A DNA stretch of 58,020 nucleotides from Adlercreutzia wanghongyangiae (GTDB taxonomy: Bacteria > Actinomycetota > Coriobacteriia > Coriobacteriales > Eggerthellaceae): assembly GCF_035989245.1 (NCBI RefSeq), contig NZ_JAYMFF010000027.1, positions 1-58,020 of the forward strand. The letters run 5' to 3'. Both the position numbers and the translations under genes were made by a program. Under the pieces are notes generated by a model. The model ran no database searches, was not told the DNA's origin, and saw only the letters and a program-made list of their open reading frames with translations. Below are positions 16,786 through 24,606 of this stretch, one piece after another (the stretch's first letter is position 1; each line of letters starts with the position of its first letter).

Positions 16786-17415
16786 ATGCCGAGGGGATTT
16801 TACTTCGATAACACGCGCTGCACCGGCTGCCGTACCTGCGTCATGGCCTGCAAGGATTATCACGACCACGGAACCGACGAGGGCTTTCGCCGCGTGCTCG
16901 ATTACGAAGGCGGCACCTGGAGCATCGCCCGTGACGGTACGCTGTCCCAAAGCGCCTTCGCCTACCATATCTCGCTTGCCTGCAACCACTGCGCCAACCC
17001 CGCCTGCGTGCAGGTGTGCCCCACCGAGGCGATGCACCGCGACGAGCTGGGACTCATCTGGCCCGACCACGGCAAATGCATCGGGTGCGGTTATTGCACC
17101 ATGGCTTGCCCGTACCATGCGCCGGCCATCGACAAAACCCTGAAACGCTCGAGCAAATGCGACGGGTGCCGCGAGCGCACGGCGGCGGGCCTGGCCCCCA
17201 TCTGCGTGGAGGCATGTCCTCTGCGCGCCCTCGATTTTGGTGAGAAGGGCGAATTGCACGAGCGCCACGAGAACCGTTGGGACGAGGTACGCGGAGACAT
17301 CCTGCCCCTTCCCGAAGAATCGGCCACCGGGCCCCACCTCTTCGTCCTCCCCTCTCCGGCTGCCGCCGAGAACCGCTCTGGCAGCATCGCCAATCACAAG
17401 GAGCTGAACCTATGA
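16786..17415 (+). CDS. DmsB-like electron-transfer subunit, second copy
   Basis: A 209-residue polyferredoxin with the same sixteen-cysteine pattern as the first copy: CTGCRTCVMAC, CNHCANPACVQVC, CIGCGYCTMAC, CDGC...CVEAC. The ATG at 16786 follows AAGGGA; a TTG frame start at 16732 lies inside a hairpin and is rejected. Its stop codon overlaps the start of the membrane anchor gene (ATGA), so it is translationally tied to that subunit. Two B subunits beside one A and one C subunit suggest either an electron relay or a partner serving another catalytic subunit elsewhere. Confidence 0.92.
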   Translation: MPRGFYFDNTRCTGCRTCVMACKDYHDHGTDEGFRRVLDYEGGTWSIARDGTLSQSAFAYHISLACNHCANPACVQVCPTEAMHRDELGLIWPDHGKCIGCGYCTMACPYHAPAIDKTLKRSSKCDGCRERTAAGLAPICVEACPLRALDFGEKGELHERHENRWDEVRGDILPLPEESATGPHLFVLPSPAAAENRSGSIANHKELNL

Positions 17416-18266
17416 CGAGCGGCTTGGACAATCTCTCTTTGGCGCTTTTCACAGCCCTGGCGCCCGCCGGCGTCGTGGCATTCATCGTGCTTGCCCTGGC
17501 ACGCATCTTCGCCGCAGACCACGACCGCGCCGTACGCATCGATCGCATCATAGCGCTGCCCTTCGCCGTGGCGCTGCTCGGCTTCATCGCCTCGGCCACC
17601 CACTTGGGCACCCCGGCCAACGCGCTGCACGTGTTCGCCGGCGTCGGCACGTCGCCGCTTTCCAACGAGGTGCTGGCCGCAGTGGTGTTTCTGGTCCTCA
17701 CCGGTTCCTATTGGATGGCCGCTTTCAAGGTGAACTTCCCCGACGCGCTTGCAAAACCCTGGCTGATCGTCGCTTGCCTTGCCGGCATCGCTCTTTTGGG
17801 CTGCACCTCCCAAGCCTACGCCGTGCGCACCGTTCCCACGTGGAACACGCCTTATACACCGGCGAACCTTCTGCTTGCCGGCTTGTTTGAAGGCGCCGTT
17901 CTGAGCCAGATATTCCTGACTGCCGCAAAGGTCCCGCTGCGGCGATCCGGAGCTGGCCTCACAGGGCTTGCCGCAGGAGGGCTTGTCGCCAACATCGCCG
18001 TCATGGTCGCCCAGAACACCGCCCTCGGCACTATCGCCAACAACGAGTTTACGGCGGCGACACTGGCGCCTCACTATGCGCTCATCATTGCGTTTTATGC
18101 GCTAGCGGGTCTTGCCGCGGTCGCCCTCGACGGATGGGCGCTCCGCACAGCAACCAACGAGCGAGCACGTTTCGTCATGCGCGTTATCGCCGGTGCTCTT
18201 GCTTTCGCTGCCGTCTTTGCCGGGCGCATCGTCTTCTACAACCTGCACATGACCGTCGGCTTCTAG
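17412..18266 (+). CDS. DmsC-like membrane anchor subunit
   Basis: A 284-residue integral membrane protein with about eight hydrophobic segments, typical of DmsC, the quinol-oxidising anchor of DMSO-reductase-type enzymes. Family-like patches are FIASATHLGTPANALHVF near residue 60, LLAGLFEGAVLSQIFL, and FAGRIVFYNLHMTVGF at the end. It has AAGGAG before the ATG and overlaps the second DmsB stop. It should take electrons from menaquinol and pass them to the B subunit. It closes the operon; the REP array follows. Confidence 0.9.
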   Translation: MTSGLDNLSLALFTALAPAGVVAFIVLALARIFAADHDRAVRIDRIIALPFAVALLGFIASATHLGTPANALHVFAGVGTSPLSNEVLAAVVFLVLTGSYWMAAFKVNFPDALAKPWLIVACLAGIALLGCTSQAYAVRTVPTWNTPYTPANLLLAGLFEGAVLSQIFLTAAKVPLRRSGAGLTGLAAGGLVANIAVMVAQNTALGTIANNEFTAATLAPHYALIIAFYALAGLAAVALDGWALRTATNERARFVMRVIAGALAFAAVFAGRIVFYNLHMTVGF

Positions 18267-18303
18267 CAAAACAGAGTTGCGCGAAGCCTTCAGGCGGCTT
18301 GGT

Positions 18304-18703
18304 GGGCGGGCTGAAGCCCGCCCCTCCGGCATCGACTCGCAAGCGCCCACCGCCGGAAAGCCGGACGCAGCGACCTCGTAGGGACGGCCTTCAGGCCGTC
18401 CGTCAAGCCGCGAGCACCTCCCACGTTTGGGCGGGCTGAAGCCCCCCCCTACGGCATCGACTCGCAAGCGCCCACCGCCGGAAAGCCGGACGCAGAGACC
18501 TCGTAGGGACGGCCTTCAGGCCGTCCGTCAAGCCGCGAGCATCTCCCACGTTTGGGCGGGCTGAAGCCCGCCCCTACGAGCATCGACTCGCAAGCGCCCG
18601 CCGGGAGCCGGGCATGTCGGATAACTCCGTAGGGGCGGCCTTCAGGCCGTCCACTAAGCCGAGGGCGCTTCCCACGTTTGGGCGGGCTGAAGCCCGCCCC
18701 TAC
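18304..18703. repeat. Tandem array of REP-like palindromes, 125-126 bp period
   Basis: Four copies of GGGCGGGCTGAAGCCCGCCC (18304, 18429, 18554, 18680) alternate with three of GGACGGCCTTCAGGCCGTCC (18382, 18507, 18633; the last starts GGGC). Each is a 9-bp stem with a 2-nt centre; the second copy of the first type carries one stem mismatch. The whole 125-bp unit, including the text between palindromes, repeats three times with few changes. The array fills the gap between two convergent operons, where it may end transcription from both sides. A degenerate palindrome at 18284-18300 precedes it. It is not a CRISPR: repeats are long and spacers are also repeated. Confidence 0.93.
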
Positions 18704-18716
18704 GAGGACAAACCCG

Positions 18717-19712
18717 TTACGCCGTCGTCTTCACGGCACCGCGGTCGCAGCGGTTGCCCCAGCTGTCGATGATGTCCTTGTCGCGATACACGCAGATGAT
18801 CTCGCAGTGGTTGGCGCACTTGTTGCATTCCACCTCGCGGGTCTTGAAGTCGAAGTCGAGCATGGCCTCGAAGTCGAAGGTGCCGCTGGCGAACGGACCC
18901 GATTCCGCACCCTCGATGGGGCCCGCGTCGGCCGCGAGCAAGGCCGCGCCGAAGGCGCCCATGAGGTGGCCGTCCGGGTCCACCGCCACGGGCATGCCCA
19001 GCTGCTCCTCGAAGGCATGCACCACGCCGGCGTTCTTGGACACGCCGCCCTGGAACACCACGGGAGCGGCGATCTTCTTGCCCTTGCCCACGTTGTTCAG
19101 GTAGTTGCTCGCCACCGCGTTGCACAAACCCGCGATGATGTCCTCACGCGCGTAGCCCACCTGAATTTTGTGCACCAAGTCGCTCTCGGCGAACACGGTG
19201 CAGCGGGCGGCAATGTTCGCCGGCTTCTTCGAGGTGAGGGCCACTTCCCCGAACTCCTCCACCTCCACGCCCAAACGGTGGGCCTGGCTGGAGAGGAACG
19301 AGCCCGTGCCCGCGGCACACAGCGTGTTCATGGCGTAGTCCACAGCGATGCCATCGGACACGCAGATGATCTTGGAGTCCTGGCCGCCGATTTCCAGAAT
19401 GGTGCGCACGTCCGGGTGCAAAAAGGTGGTGCCCACGGCGTGGGCCGTAATCTCGTTCTTGATGACGGAGGCCCCCAGCATCGCGCCCACGAGCCGCCGG
19501 GCGCTGCCGGTGGTGCCGGCGCCCACGATGGCCACGTCCTCGCCGCTGTCGGCCAGCTGGCTTTCCAGCTCGCGCACGACGTTCTTCGATGCCTCGGTGG
19601 GGTTGCCCTCGGTCCACAGGTACGACCGCGCAATGATACCGCGATCCTCGCCGATCACGACGCCCTTGGTGGAAATGGACCCGATGTCGATGCCTAAGTA
19701 GGCCTTCTTCAT
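18717..19712 (-). CDS. Acyl-CoA dehydratase activase (BadF/BadG/BcrA/BcrD ATPase family)
   Basis: A 331-residue ASKHA-fold ATPase with GIDIGSISTKGVVIG (phosphate loop), VGAGTTGSARR, ILEIGGQDSKII, NTLCAAGTGSFLSSQAHRLG and FQGGVSKNAGVV. Family members hold a 4Fe-4S cluster between two subunits and drive an electron into 2-hydroxyacyl-CoA dehydratases at the cost of ATP. After the usual end, the C-terminus adds VECNKCANHCEIIC, a cysteine cluster that in single-chain homologues opens the next domain. The ATG overlaps the stop of the upstream gene (ATGA). It is the last gene of a three-gene set that corresponds to one large fused protein in other anaerobes. Confidence 0.9.
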   Translation of the reverse strand: MKKAYLGIDIGSISTKGVVIGEDRGIIARSYLWTEGNPTEASKNVVRELESQLADSGEDVAIVGAGTTGSARRLVGAMLGASVIKNEITAHAVGTTFLHPDVRTILEIGGQDSKIICVSDGIAVDYAMNTLCAAGTGSFLSSQAHRLGVEVEEFGEVALTSKKPANIAARCTVFAESDLVHKIQVGYAREDIIAGLCNAVASNYLNNVGKGKKIAAPVVFQGGVSKNAGVVHAFEEQLGMPVAVDPDGHLMGAFGAALLAADAGPIEGAESGPFASGTFDFEAMLDFDFKTREVECNKCANHCEIICVYRDKDIIDSWGNRCDRGAVKTTA

Positions 19713-20908
19713 TTTCTCTTCTCCTTCTTCATGGCGAGCATGTCGTAGAACGCCTCGAGGCGCGTGTCCAGGCCAGTGTCGGAGGTCTGGGAGTCGTAGG
19801 TGAGGTACAAAATGGGCACGGCGAAGTCCTCGCTCACCTTCTGCAACACGGGAATGCAGTCGATCTCGGGCGTGCAGCCGGCCGACTTCGCGTGGATGAT
19901 GCCGTCGAAGCCCTCGCTGGCGTACTTCTTCGCCGCCGCCACCGTGAGGGTGGAGGTGGGGCCCATGTCATAGGTGAGGTAGTCCTTGGCGCCCACGCGC
20001 AGGTTCGGCTCGTTGTAGCGCAGATACCGGTTCGTGAAGTTCAGCATACGGTGCACCTCCACGCCCATGGCGGTGAGCTTGTGGTCGAGCTCCAGGTTGG
20101 ACCGCTCGTCGATGGCGGTGAACATCTCGCCCACGATGCCGATGCGGATGGGGTCGGCCGGCTTGTCCAGCGGGATGGCGCGCATGGCGGTCATGGCGTC
20201 GCGGAAGGCCTCGTTCACGTCGCGCTCGTCGGAGCAGGCGCGCATGGCGTCCATGGCGCGGCTCCAGGCGGCGTCGAAGGCCCCGCGCTCGCGTTCGAAG
20301 CCGGCGTTGGCCAGGTAGAAGTCGCGCAGCGCGTCCAGATGCGCGATCATCTTCGCCAGCGCCTTCAGCTGCACTACGCCGTGGGGGATGTCCACGTCCG
20401 GGTTCACCGTCTTCAGCACTTCCTTGGCCCAGCCGAGATACCCCTTCTCGATGCCGTGGGCGAAGTTCAGCATGATGAAGTCGTAGCCCATGTCGCGCAG
20501 GATGGAGTCCTGCAGCTCGCCGTAGTAGCCCAGACGGCACGGGCCGCCGAACTGGACGAGGATGTCGGCGCCCAGATCGAGCGCCTCGGCGAAGTCGCCC
20601 AGGATGTGCTTGAAGGGCGTGCACACGTAGTCGCTCGAGTTCTGCACGCCCACGTCGCTGGCGGTGCGGGTGGCCTCGGGCAGCGGCAGGTAATCCACGT
20701 CGAGCACCTGCTCGCAGAAGAACTTGAACGCCGGATCGTAGTAGCAGTAGCGGAAGAAGGCCGCCTTGGTGTACTTGTGGTGCTTGGCCTTGTGCTTCGC
20801 GCGCTTGGCCGCCTTGCGGTCGGCATGCAGGCTGGGCGGGCGCAGCCGCTCGCGTTCGACCGACACCGTCGAGCGCACCTGCTCGATGAGGGCCTGGGGC
20901 TTAGGCAT
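19709..20908 (-). CDS. 2-hydroxyacyl-CoA dehydratase D-like subunit (HgdB/CoA enzyme activase region)
   Basis: A 399-residue protein with hallmarks of the 2-hydroxyglutaryl-CoA dehydratase D component: FGGPCRLGYYGELQ, IGIVGEMFTAIDERSNLELDHKL and IHAKSAGCTPEIDCIPVLQKV followed by PILYLTYDSQTSDTGLDTRLEAF. Cysteines in these patches could bind an iron-sulfur cluster. The N-terminus is very basic (about residues 25-48), which is unusual. GAAGGGAGG precedes the ATG; the gene overlaps its upstream partner by 8 bp and its downstream partner by 4 bp. Together they probably form a radical-type or redox CoA enzyme complex of unknown substrate. Confidence 0.85.
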   Translation of the reverse strand: MPKPQALIEQVRSTVSVERERLRPPSLHADRKAAKRAKHKAKHHKYTKAAFFRYCYYDPAFKFFCEQVLDVDYLPLPEATRTASDVGVQNSSDYVCTPFKHILGDFAEALDLGADILVQFGGPCRLGYYGELQDSILRDMGYDFIMLNFAHGIEKGYLGWAKEVLKTVNPDVDIPHGVVQLKALAKMIAHLDALRDFYLANAGFERERGAFDAAWSRAMDAMRACSDERDVNEAFRDAMTAMRAIPLDKPADPIRIGIVGEMFTAIDERSNLELDHKLTAMGVEVHRMLNFTNRYLRYNEPNLRVGAKDYLTYDMGPTSTLTVAAAKKYASEGFDGIIHAKSAGCTPEIDCIPVLQKVSEDFAVPILYLTYDSQTSDTGLDTRLEAFYDMLAMKKEKRK

Positions 20909-21908
20909 GGACGTAGCCTCCCTTCTGCTGGAACCGCAGGATGTCCACGAAGCTCTCCACGCGCGTCTCCACGCCGGCGGTGCCCGACTGCGCGTCGATC
21001 ATGAGGTTCAGAATGGGCTTGCCCTGGATGCAGCGCATGATGGCGTCGTCGGTCATGGAGTCGGGACCGCAGGGGAACGCGCTGATGAGCACGATGCCGT
21101 CGATGTGGTCCTCGAACATGAGAATGGCGCCAATGAGCTCGCGGTTGATAAGCCACGGCATGGTGTCGGAGAACTCGAAGCTCTTCTTGTAGGCGCGCTC
21201 GTGGTCCACCGCATCGGCGTACAGCACCGTGGCGCCCATGTCGGCCAAGGCGTCGGTGACCGCGCTCGACATGTAGGGGTCGTGGGTGATGTAGGGATGG
21301 GCCACCACCAAGATGCCCAGGGGCTCATCGGCCGCGCCGTCGCCGCCGGCCGCCGCCCGCCGGCGCTCGTCCAGCGCGCGCATGCGGCGGATCTGGGCAT
21401 CGGCCTGGGCCTTGTCGTGGGCCTCCTGGGCCTCCCAAGCCGACTTGAACGCCGCCCGCGCGTCGCGGGGCGACACGCCCATGCGGGCCGCCATCTCCTC
21501 GAAGGGGCGCCGCACGTCCTTCATCTTGCGGGCGTTGCGCACCTCGCAGGAGATGACCCGCAGGTGCTGGTCGCGGAACGTGCTCTTCACCATGTCGGTC
21601 ACCGATTGGAACTTGGTGCAGAAGCCGGCGCGGTGGTCGTCGGTGGGATAGCACGGCACGAACACCGCGTCGCAGCGGCCCACGAGGCTTTCCACGTGTC
21701 CGATGAACACCTTGGAAGCCAGGCAGCACTCGTCCACCGAACGGTGCTCGCCCGCATCGGCGATGGCCTTGTCGGTGGGCTCGCTCACCACTACGGTGCG
21801 GCCGATACCCTCGAAGAACGTGGTCCACAGCACGCCGAACCGGTAGAACAGCAGGGCGCGCGGGATGCCCACCACGCGCACGTCGGCCCAATCTGTCGCT
21901 TGGGGCAC
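20901..21908 (-). CDS. DUF2229-type subunit of the 2-hydroxyacyl-CoA dehydratase/activase-like system
   Basis: A 335-residue protein starting VVGIPRALLFYRFGVLWTTFFEGIG, the signature of the domain called DUF2229, with SVDECCLASKVFIGH and VFVPCYPTD as cysteine-bearing patches and the D-like repeat SAFPCGPDSMTDDAI near the end. A charged Ala/Arg linker (around residues 160-200) lies in the middle. The start is GTG at 21908 with AGGAGG ideally placed. It heads the three-gene operon. In many anaerobes the three parts occur as one chain of about 1400 residues whose function is not established. Confidence 0.83.
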   Translation of the reverse strand: MPQATDWADVRVVGIPRALLFYRFGVLWTTFFEGIGRTVVVSEPTDKAIADAGEHRSVDECCLASKVFIGHVESLVGRCDAVFVPCYPTDDHRAGFCTKFQSVTDMVKSTFRDQHLRVISCEVRNARKMKDVRRPFEEMAARMGVSPRDARAAFKSAWEAQEAHDKAQADAQIRRMRALDERRRAAAGGDGAADEPLGILVVAHPYITHDPYMSSAVTDALADMGATVLYADAVDHERAYKKSFEFSDTMPWLINRELIGAILMFEDHIDGIVLISAFPCGPDSMTDDAIMRCIQGKPILNLMIDAQSGTAGVETRVESFVDILRFQQKGGYVHA

Positions 21909-21929
21909 GAATACCTCCTTGCACGGGAA

Positions 21930-21948
21930 GCGCCGCAGGATGCGGCGC
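21930..21948 (-). promoter_or_regulatory. 8-bp hairpin between the J-domain gene and the dehydratase operon
   Basis: GCGCCGCA (21930-21937) and its inverse (21941-21948) enclose three bases. Without a T-run it is a weak terminator at best; it may be a leader structure 20 bp before the GTG start. Confidence 0.5.
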
Positions 21949-22004
21949 GTCTTTCAGTCAATCGCCCATCTTAGCACAGGGGCGCGACCCGCAAGCGGGC
22001 CTTC

Positions 22005-22757
22005 CTACAGGCAGCACAGAAGCGGCTGGCAGAGGGCCGGTCCGCACACGGCGCAGCAGCACCATGCGGAGGGATCGCACCCGCCCGAGAAGCCGCGGCT
22101 CTCGCTTTCCTGCTGGTAAGCGCGCGCCCGGGCCCCGATGACCGCCTCGGCCTGACGGTAGTCGCCGTTGGTGGGGTCGGCCTTGCGAGCGGCCCGAATC
22201 TGGTCCACCGCGGCCACGGCATTGCCGGCGCCGTAGTTGGCCAGAGCGGCCAGGTAGTACCAGCGTCCGTTGCGGTCGCCCATCGGAAGGGCCGCCAGCA
22301 CCGACAGCGCCGCCTGGTAGTTGCCCGCATCGATGAACAGCACCGCCTGGCGCAGCTCGGCCGAGTCGGTGGCCGATATCTCGGGGCGCGGCACGGCGCT
22401 CGCCCGCGCCCAGCTGTTGAATATCTCGTCCCAATCCACTTCCACCCACTGGTACTGATAGCCGCCCGGACCCGTCGCGCCTCCGCCGAAGGGGTTGCCC
22501 CCGGGCGTGCCGTAGCCCGTATAGCCCGGGTTGTACGGCGCACGGTAGCGGCGCCGCGCATCCTCGCGGGCGTACTTCTCGGGGTTGGTGATGCGGTCGT
22601 AGGCCTCGTTGATCTTCTTCAGGCGCTCCTCAGCCGCCGGGTCGTCCGGATTCAGATCGGGGTGGTTCTCGCGGGCCTTCTTGCGGTAGGCCTTCTTTAT
22701 CTCGTCGGGCGACGCATCGTGCGACACGCCCAGCACCTGGTAGGGATCATCCATCAT
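22005..22757 (-). CDS. J-domain (DnaJ-like) protein with cysteine-rich tail
   Basis: A 250-residue protein. Residues 1-65 are a canonical J domain with the HPD motif (ENHPDLNPDDPAAEERLKKINEAYDRI), which stimulates Hsp70 ATPase. A Gly/Tyr-rich linker (residues about 70-105) follows, then helical TPR-like repeats, and a tail in which eight of the last 24 residues are cysteine (GGCDPSAWCCCAVC, ending LLCCL). The tail could bind metal or be lipidated or membrane-bound; this is open. AGGAG precedes the first of two adjacent ATGs. It lies 9 bp after the CmpB-type membrane protein, so the two are cotranscribed. Confidence 0.88.
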   Translation of the reverse strand: MMDDPYQVLGVSHDASPDEIKKAYRKKARENHPDLNPDDPAAEERLKKINEAYDRITNPEKYAREDARRRYRAPYNPGYTGYGTPGGNPFGGGATGPGGYQYQWVEVDWDEIFNSWARASAVPRPEISATDSAELRQAVLFIDAGNYQAALSVLAALPMGDRNGRWYYLAALANYGAGNAVAAVDQIRAARKADPTNGDYRQAEAVIGARARAYQQESESRGFSGGCDPSAWCCCAVCGPALCQPLLCCL

Positions 22758-22766
22758 AAGGGACTC

Positions 22767-23975
22767 CTAGGAGGAACGATGGGCCGCGTCGGGGTTGATG
22801 CTCATCGACTCGAAGCGGTTCTCCATCCATTGGTTGTCGAAATGATCGGCGCAGAACTGCTCCAGCGCGTTGTCGGGCGCAAGCCCCGCCAGGCGCGCGT
22901 ACCAGCAGTCGAGCGCCACCAACGTCATCACGCCGTCGAGGATCATCAACGCCGCGCACACGGCGGTGATGGAATAGCGCCACCGCCACGGAATGAGGTT
23001 CACCGTGTGCAGCAGCGCCGGCAGCGCCAGGCGCACCCACACCACGCCCAGCACGCCCCACATGCACATGAACATGAAGTTGGTGCGCCCGTTGATGTTC
23101 AAAAACGTACCGGTGTAATCCCAGGCCACGGCGCCGAAGGCGTATTCCATGAACCAGCTGACGAAATACTCGAAGGCGCCTCCGATAACGGCGCTTACCA
23201 GGAACACCACGATAACGGGAGCATGATGGAAGCGGTTCAGGGCCAAGGTCATCAGCAGGGCGCCGAAGCCGTAGATGGGCGAGAACGGCCCCCACAAAAG
23301 CCCCGCGCGATCCTCGTAGTGGCCGAAGTCGACCACCAGCACATGGTAGATAGATTCGATCACCACACCGGCTACGCTGGCGATGACGAAGATCCAGAAC
23401 AGGTTGAAGAAGTCGAGTTCGATGAAGCCCGCGCCCGATTTGTCCAGGCCGAGCGTGCCCTCCTCGGCTTCCTCGCGCGTTTCCATGAGGCGCAGCCGCC
23501 GCTGCAGCTCGCGCTCGTCGGACAGCGACGGGTCCACGAACACGTGGGCCACTACCAGCACCAGGGCGGCCGCCCCCAGAAACCACAGCCCCTCGTTGAT
23601 GCCGTACAGCATCAGATCGCAGGCGAAGGCCACGCCCAGGGCTATGGCCATCGATTCGGCCAGAAGCCGCGCGCGGCGGCGCTTGCCGCGCACCAGGCGC
23701 ACCCCCAAGATGACAGAGGACACGATAGCGAAACATGCCGCCGCGATCAGCACGAGCGACAGGATGATGGTGATCACCGATTCATCGGAATAAGCACCGG
23801 TCACGAACTCCTGGGCCACGGCCACCCACACCAGCACCACTTCGGGAATAAGCACAGCGCCGCCCACCATCAGCAGCACGCCGAACACCTTCAGAACCAT
23901 CGGCGTGCGGGAATGCCCGCTGCCAATGCCGGGATCGGGTTGCAAGGGGGTTTGTTGAAGAAGCGCGGAATCCAT
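22767..23975 (-). CDS. Putative ABC-transporter permease, CmpB type
   Basis: A 402-residue membrane protein. The C-terminal half shows the signature WGPFSPIYGFGALLM and further GAFEYFVSWFMEYAFG and WDYTG.FLNINGR patches of the CmpB-type putative permease family. The N-terminal half has four or more additional membrane segments and a charged cytoplasmic stretch around residues 155-185. The function of the family is not established; no ATPase gene is nearby. The ATG has no clear ribosome site, so an internal methionine (MVLKVFGVLL, residue 26) is a possible start. Confidence 0.8.
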   Translation of the reverse strand: MDSALLQQTPLQPDPGIGSGHSRTPMVLKVFGVLLMVGGAVLIPEVVLVWVAVAQEFVTGAYSDESVITIILSLVLIAAACFAIVSSVILGVRLVRGKRRRARLLAESMAIALGVAFACDLMLYGINEGLWFLGAAALVLVVAHVFVDPSLSDERELQRRLRLMETREEAEEGTLGLDKSGAGFIELDFFNLFWIFVIASVAGVVIESIYHVLVVDFGHYEDRAGLLWGPFSPIYGFGALLMTLALNRFHHAPVIVVFLVSAVIGGAFEYFVSWFMEYAFGAVAWDYTGTFLNINGRTNFMFMCMWGVLGVVWVRLALPALLHTVNLIPWRWRYSITAVCAALMILDGVMTLVALDCWYARLAGLAPDNALEQFCADHFDNQWMENRFESMSINPDAAHRSS

Positions 23976-24086
23976 GGCGCTATGGTATCATGACCCCCGA
24001 ATTCAGGCCTCGGCCCCACAACATACCCGCAAGATGGCACCAATTTGACATGCTTGCGCGCGGGCCCCACGGCGAAAGGAGCAGCG

Positions 24087-24503
24087 GTGACCACCCAGCA
24101 GACCGATACCGCCACCTGGTACCTGCGCATGTTCTCCTATCTGCTCATGCTGTGCGGAGCCTTCGGCTGCGCCACGGGCGCGGTGGTCATCTACCAGGCC
24201 GTGGCCGACAGCGCACCGGCGGAGACGTCGCTTTCGCTAGCCATGGTGGTGCTGGGGCTGGCCGCCATCGCCGCCAACGGCGTTACCCTGGCCACGGGCA
24301 TCGTGGGCCGCATCGCCTCGCGCAAGCCCGAGCGGCTGCAATCGCTGTACACCGTGGCCGTCGCCGGCGTAGTGACCACCATCGTTGGCCTGGGGCTGTG
24401 CTATGCCACCAGCGGCGATTTGCCCACGTCCCTCATCTTCAACCTGCTTCTAATGGGCATTTGCATCGTTGTGACGAACAGCCTGCGGAGAAACCCCTCG
24501 TAG
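24087..24503 (+). CDS. Hypothetical four-segment membrane protein
   Basis: A 138-residue protein with four hydrophobic segments (about residues 15-38, 50-72, 85-108 and 113-130) and a short basic tail. The start is taken as GTG at 24087 because AAAGGAG lies six bases before it; the ATG at 24045 has none. No family is recognised. It is followed after 100 bp by a membrane-anchored extracellular protein on the same strand. Confidence 0.7.
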   Translation: MTTQQTDTATWYLRMFSYLLMLCGAFGCATGAVVIYQAVADSAPAETSLSLAMVVLGLAAIAANGVTLATGIVGRIASRKPERLQSLYTVAVAGVVTTIVGLGLCYATSGDLPTSLIFNLLLMGICIVVTNSLRRNPS

Positions 24504-24606
24504 GCTTCGCCTAAATTCTCGCCCATAACGCCTCTGATCTTGTACAATGCACCTTAACGGCATTGGGCTGCGTGGGGACGCGGCCCCGCTACACTCAGGA
24601 GGATTC

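Noticed and set aside
18304..18703. Possible CRISPR array
   Set aside because: The repeating units are palindromic and the sequences between them are also repeated; no cas gene is nearby.
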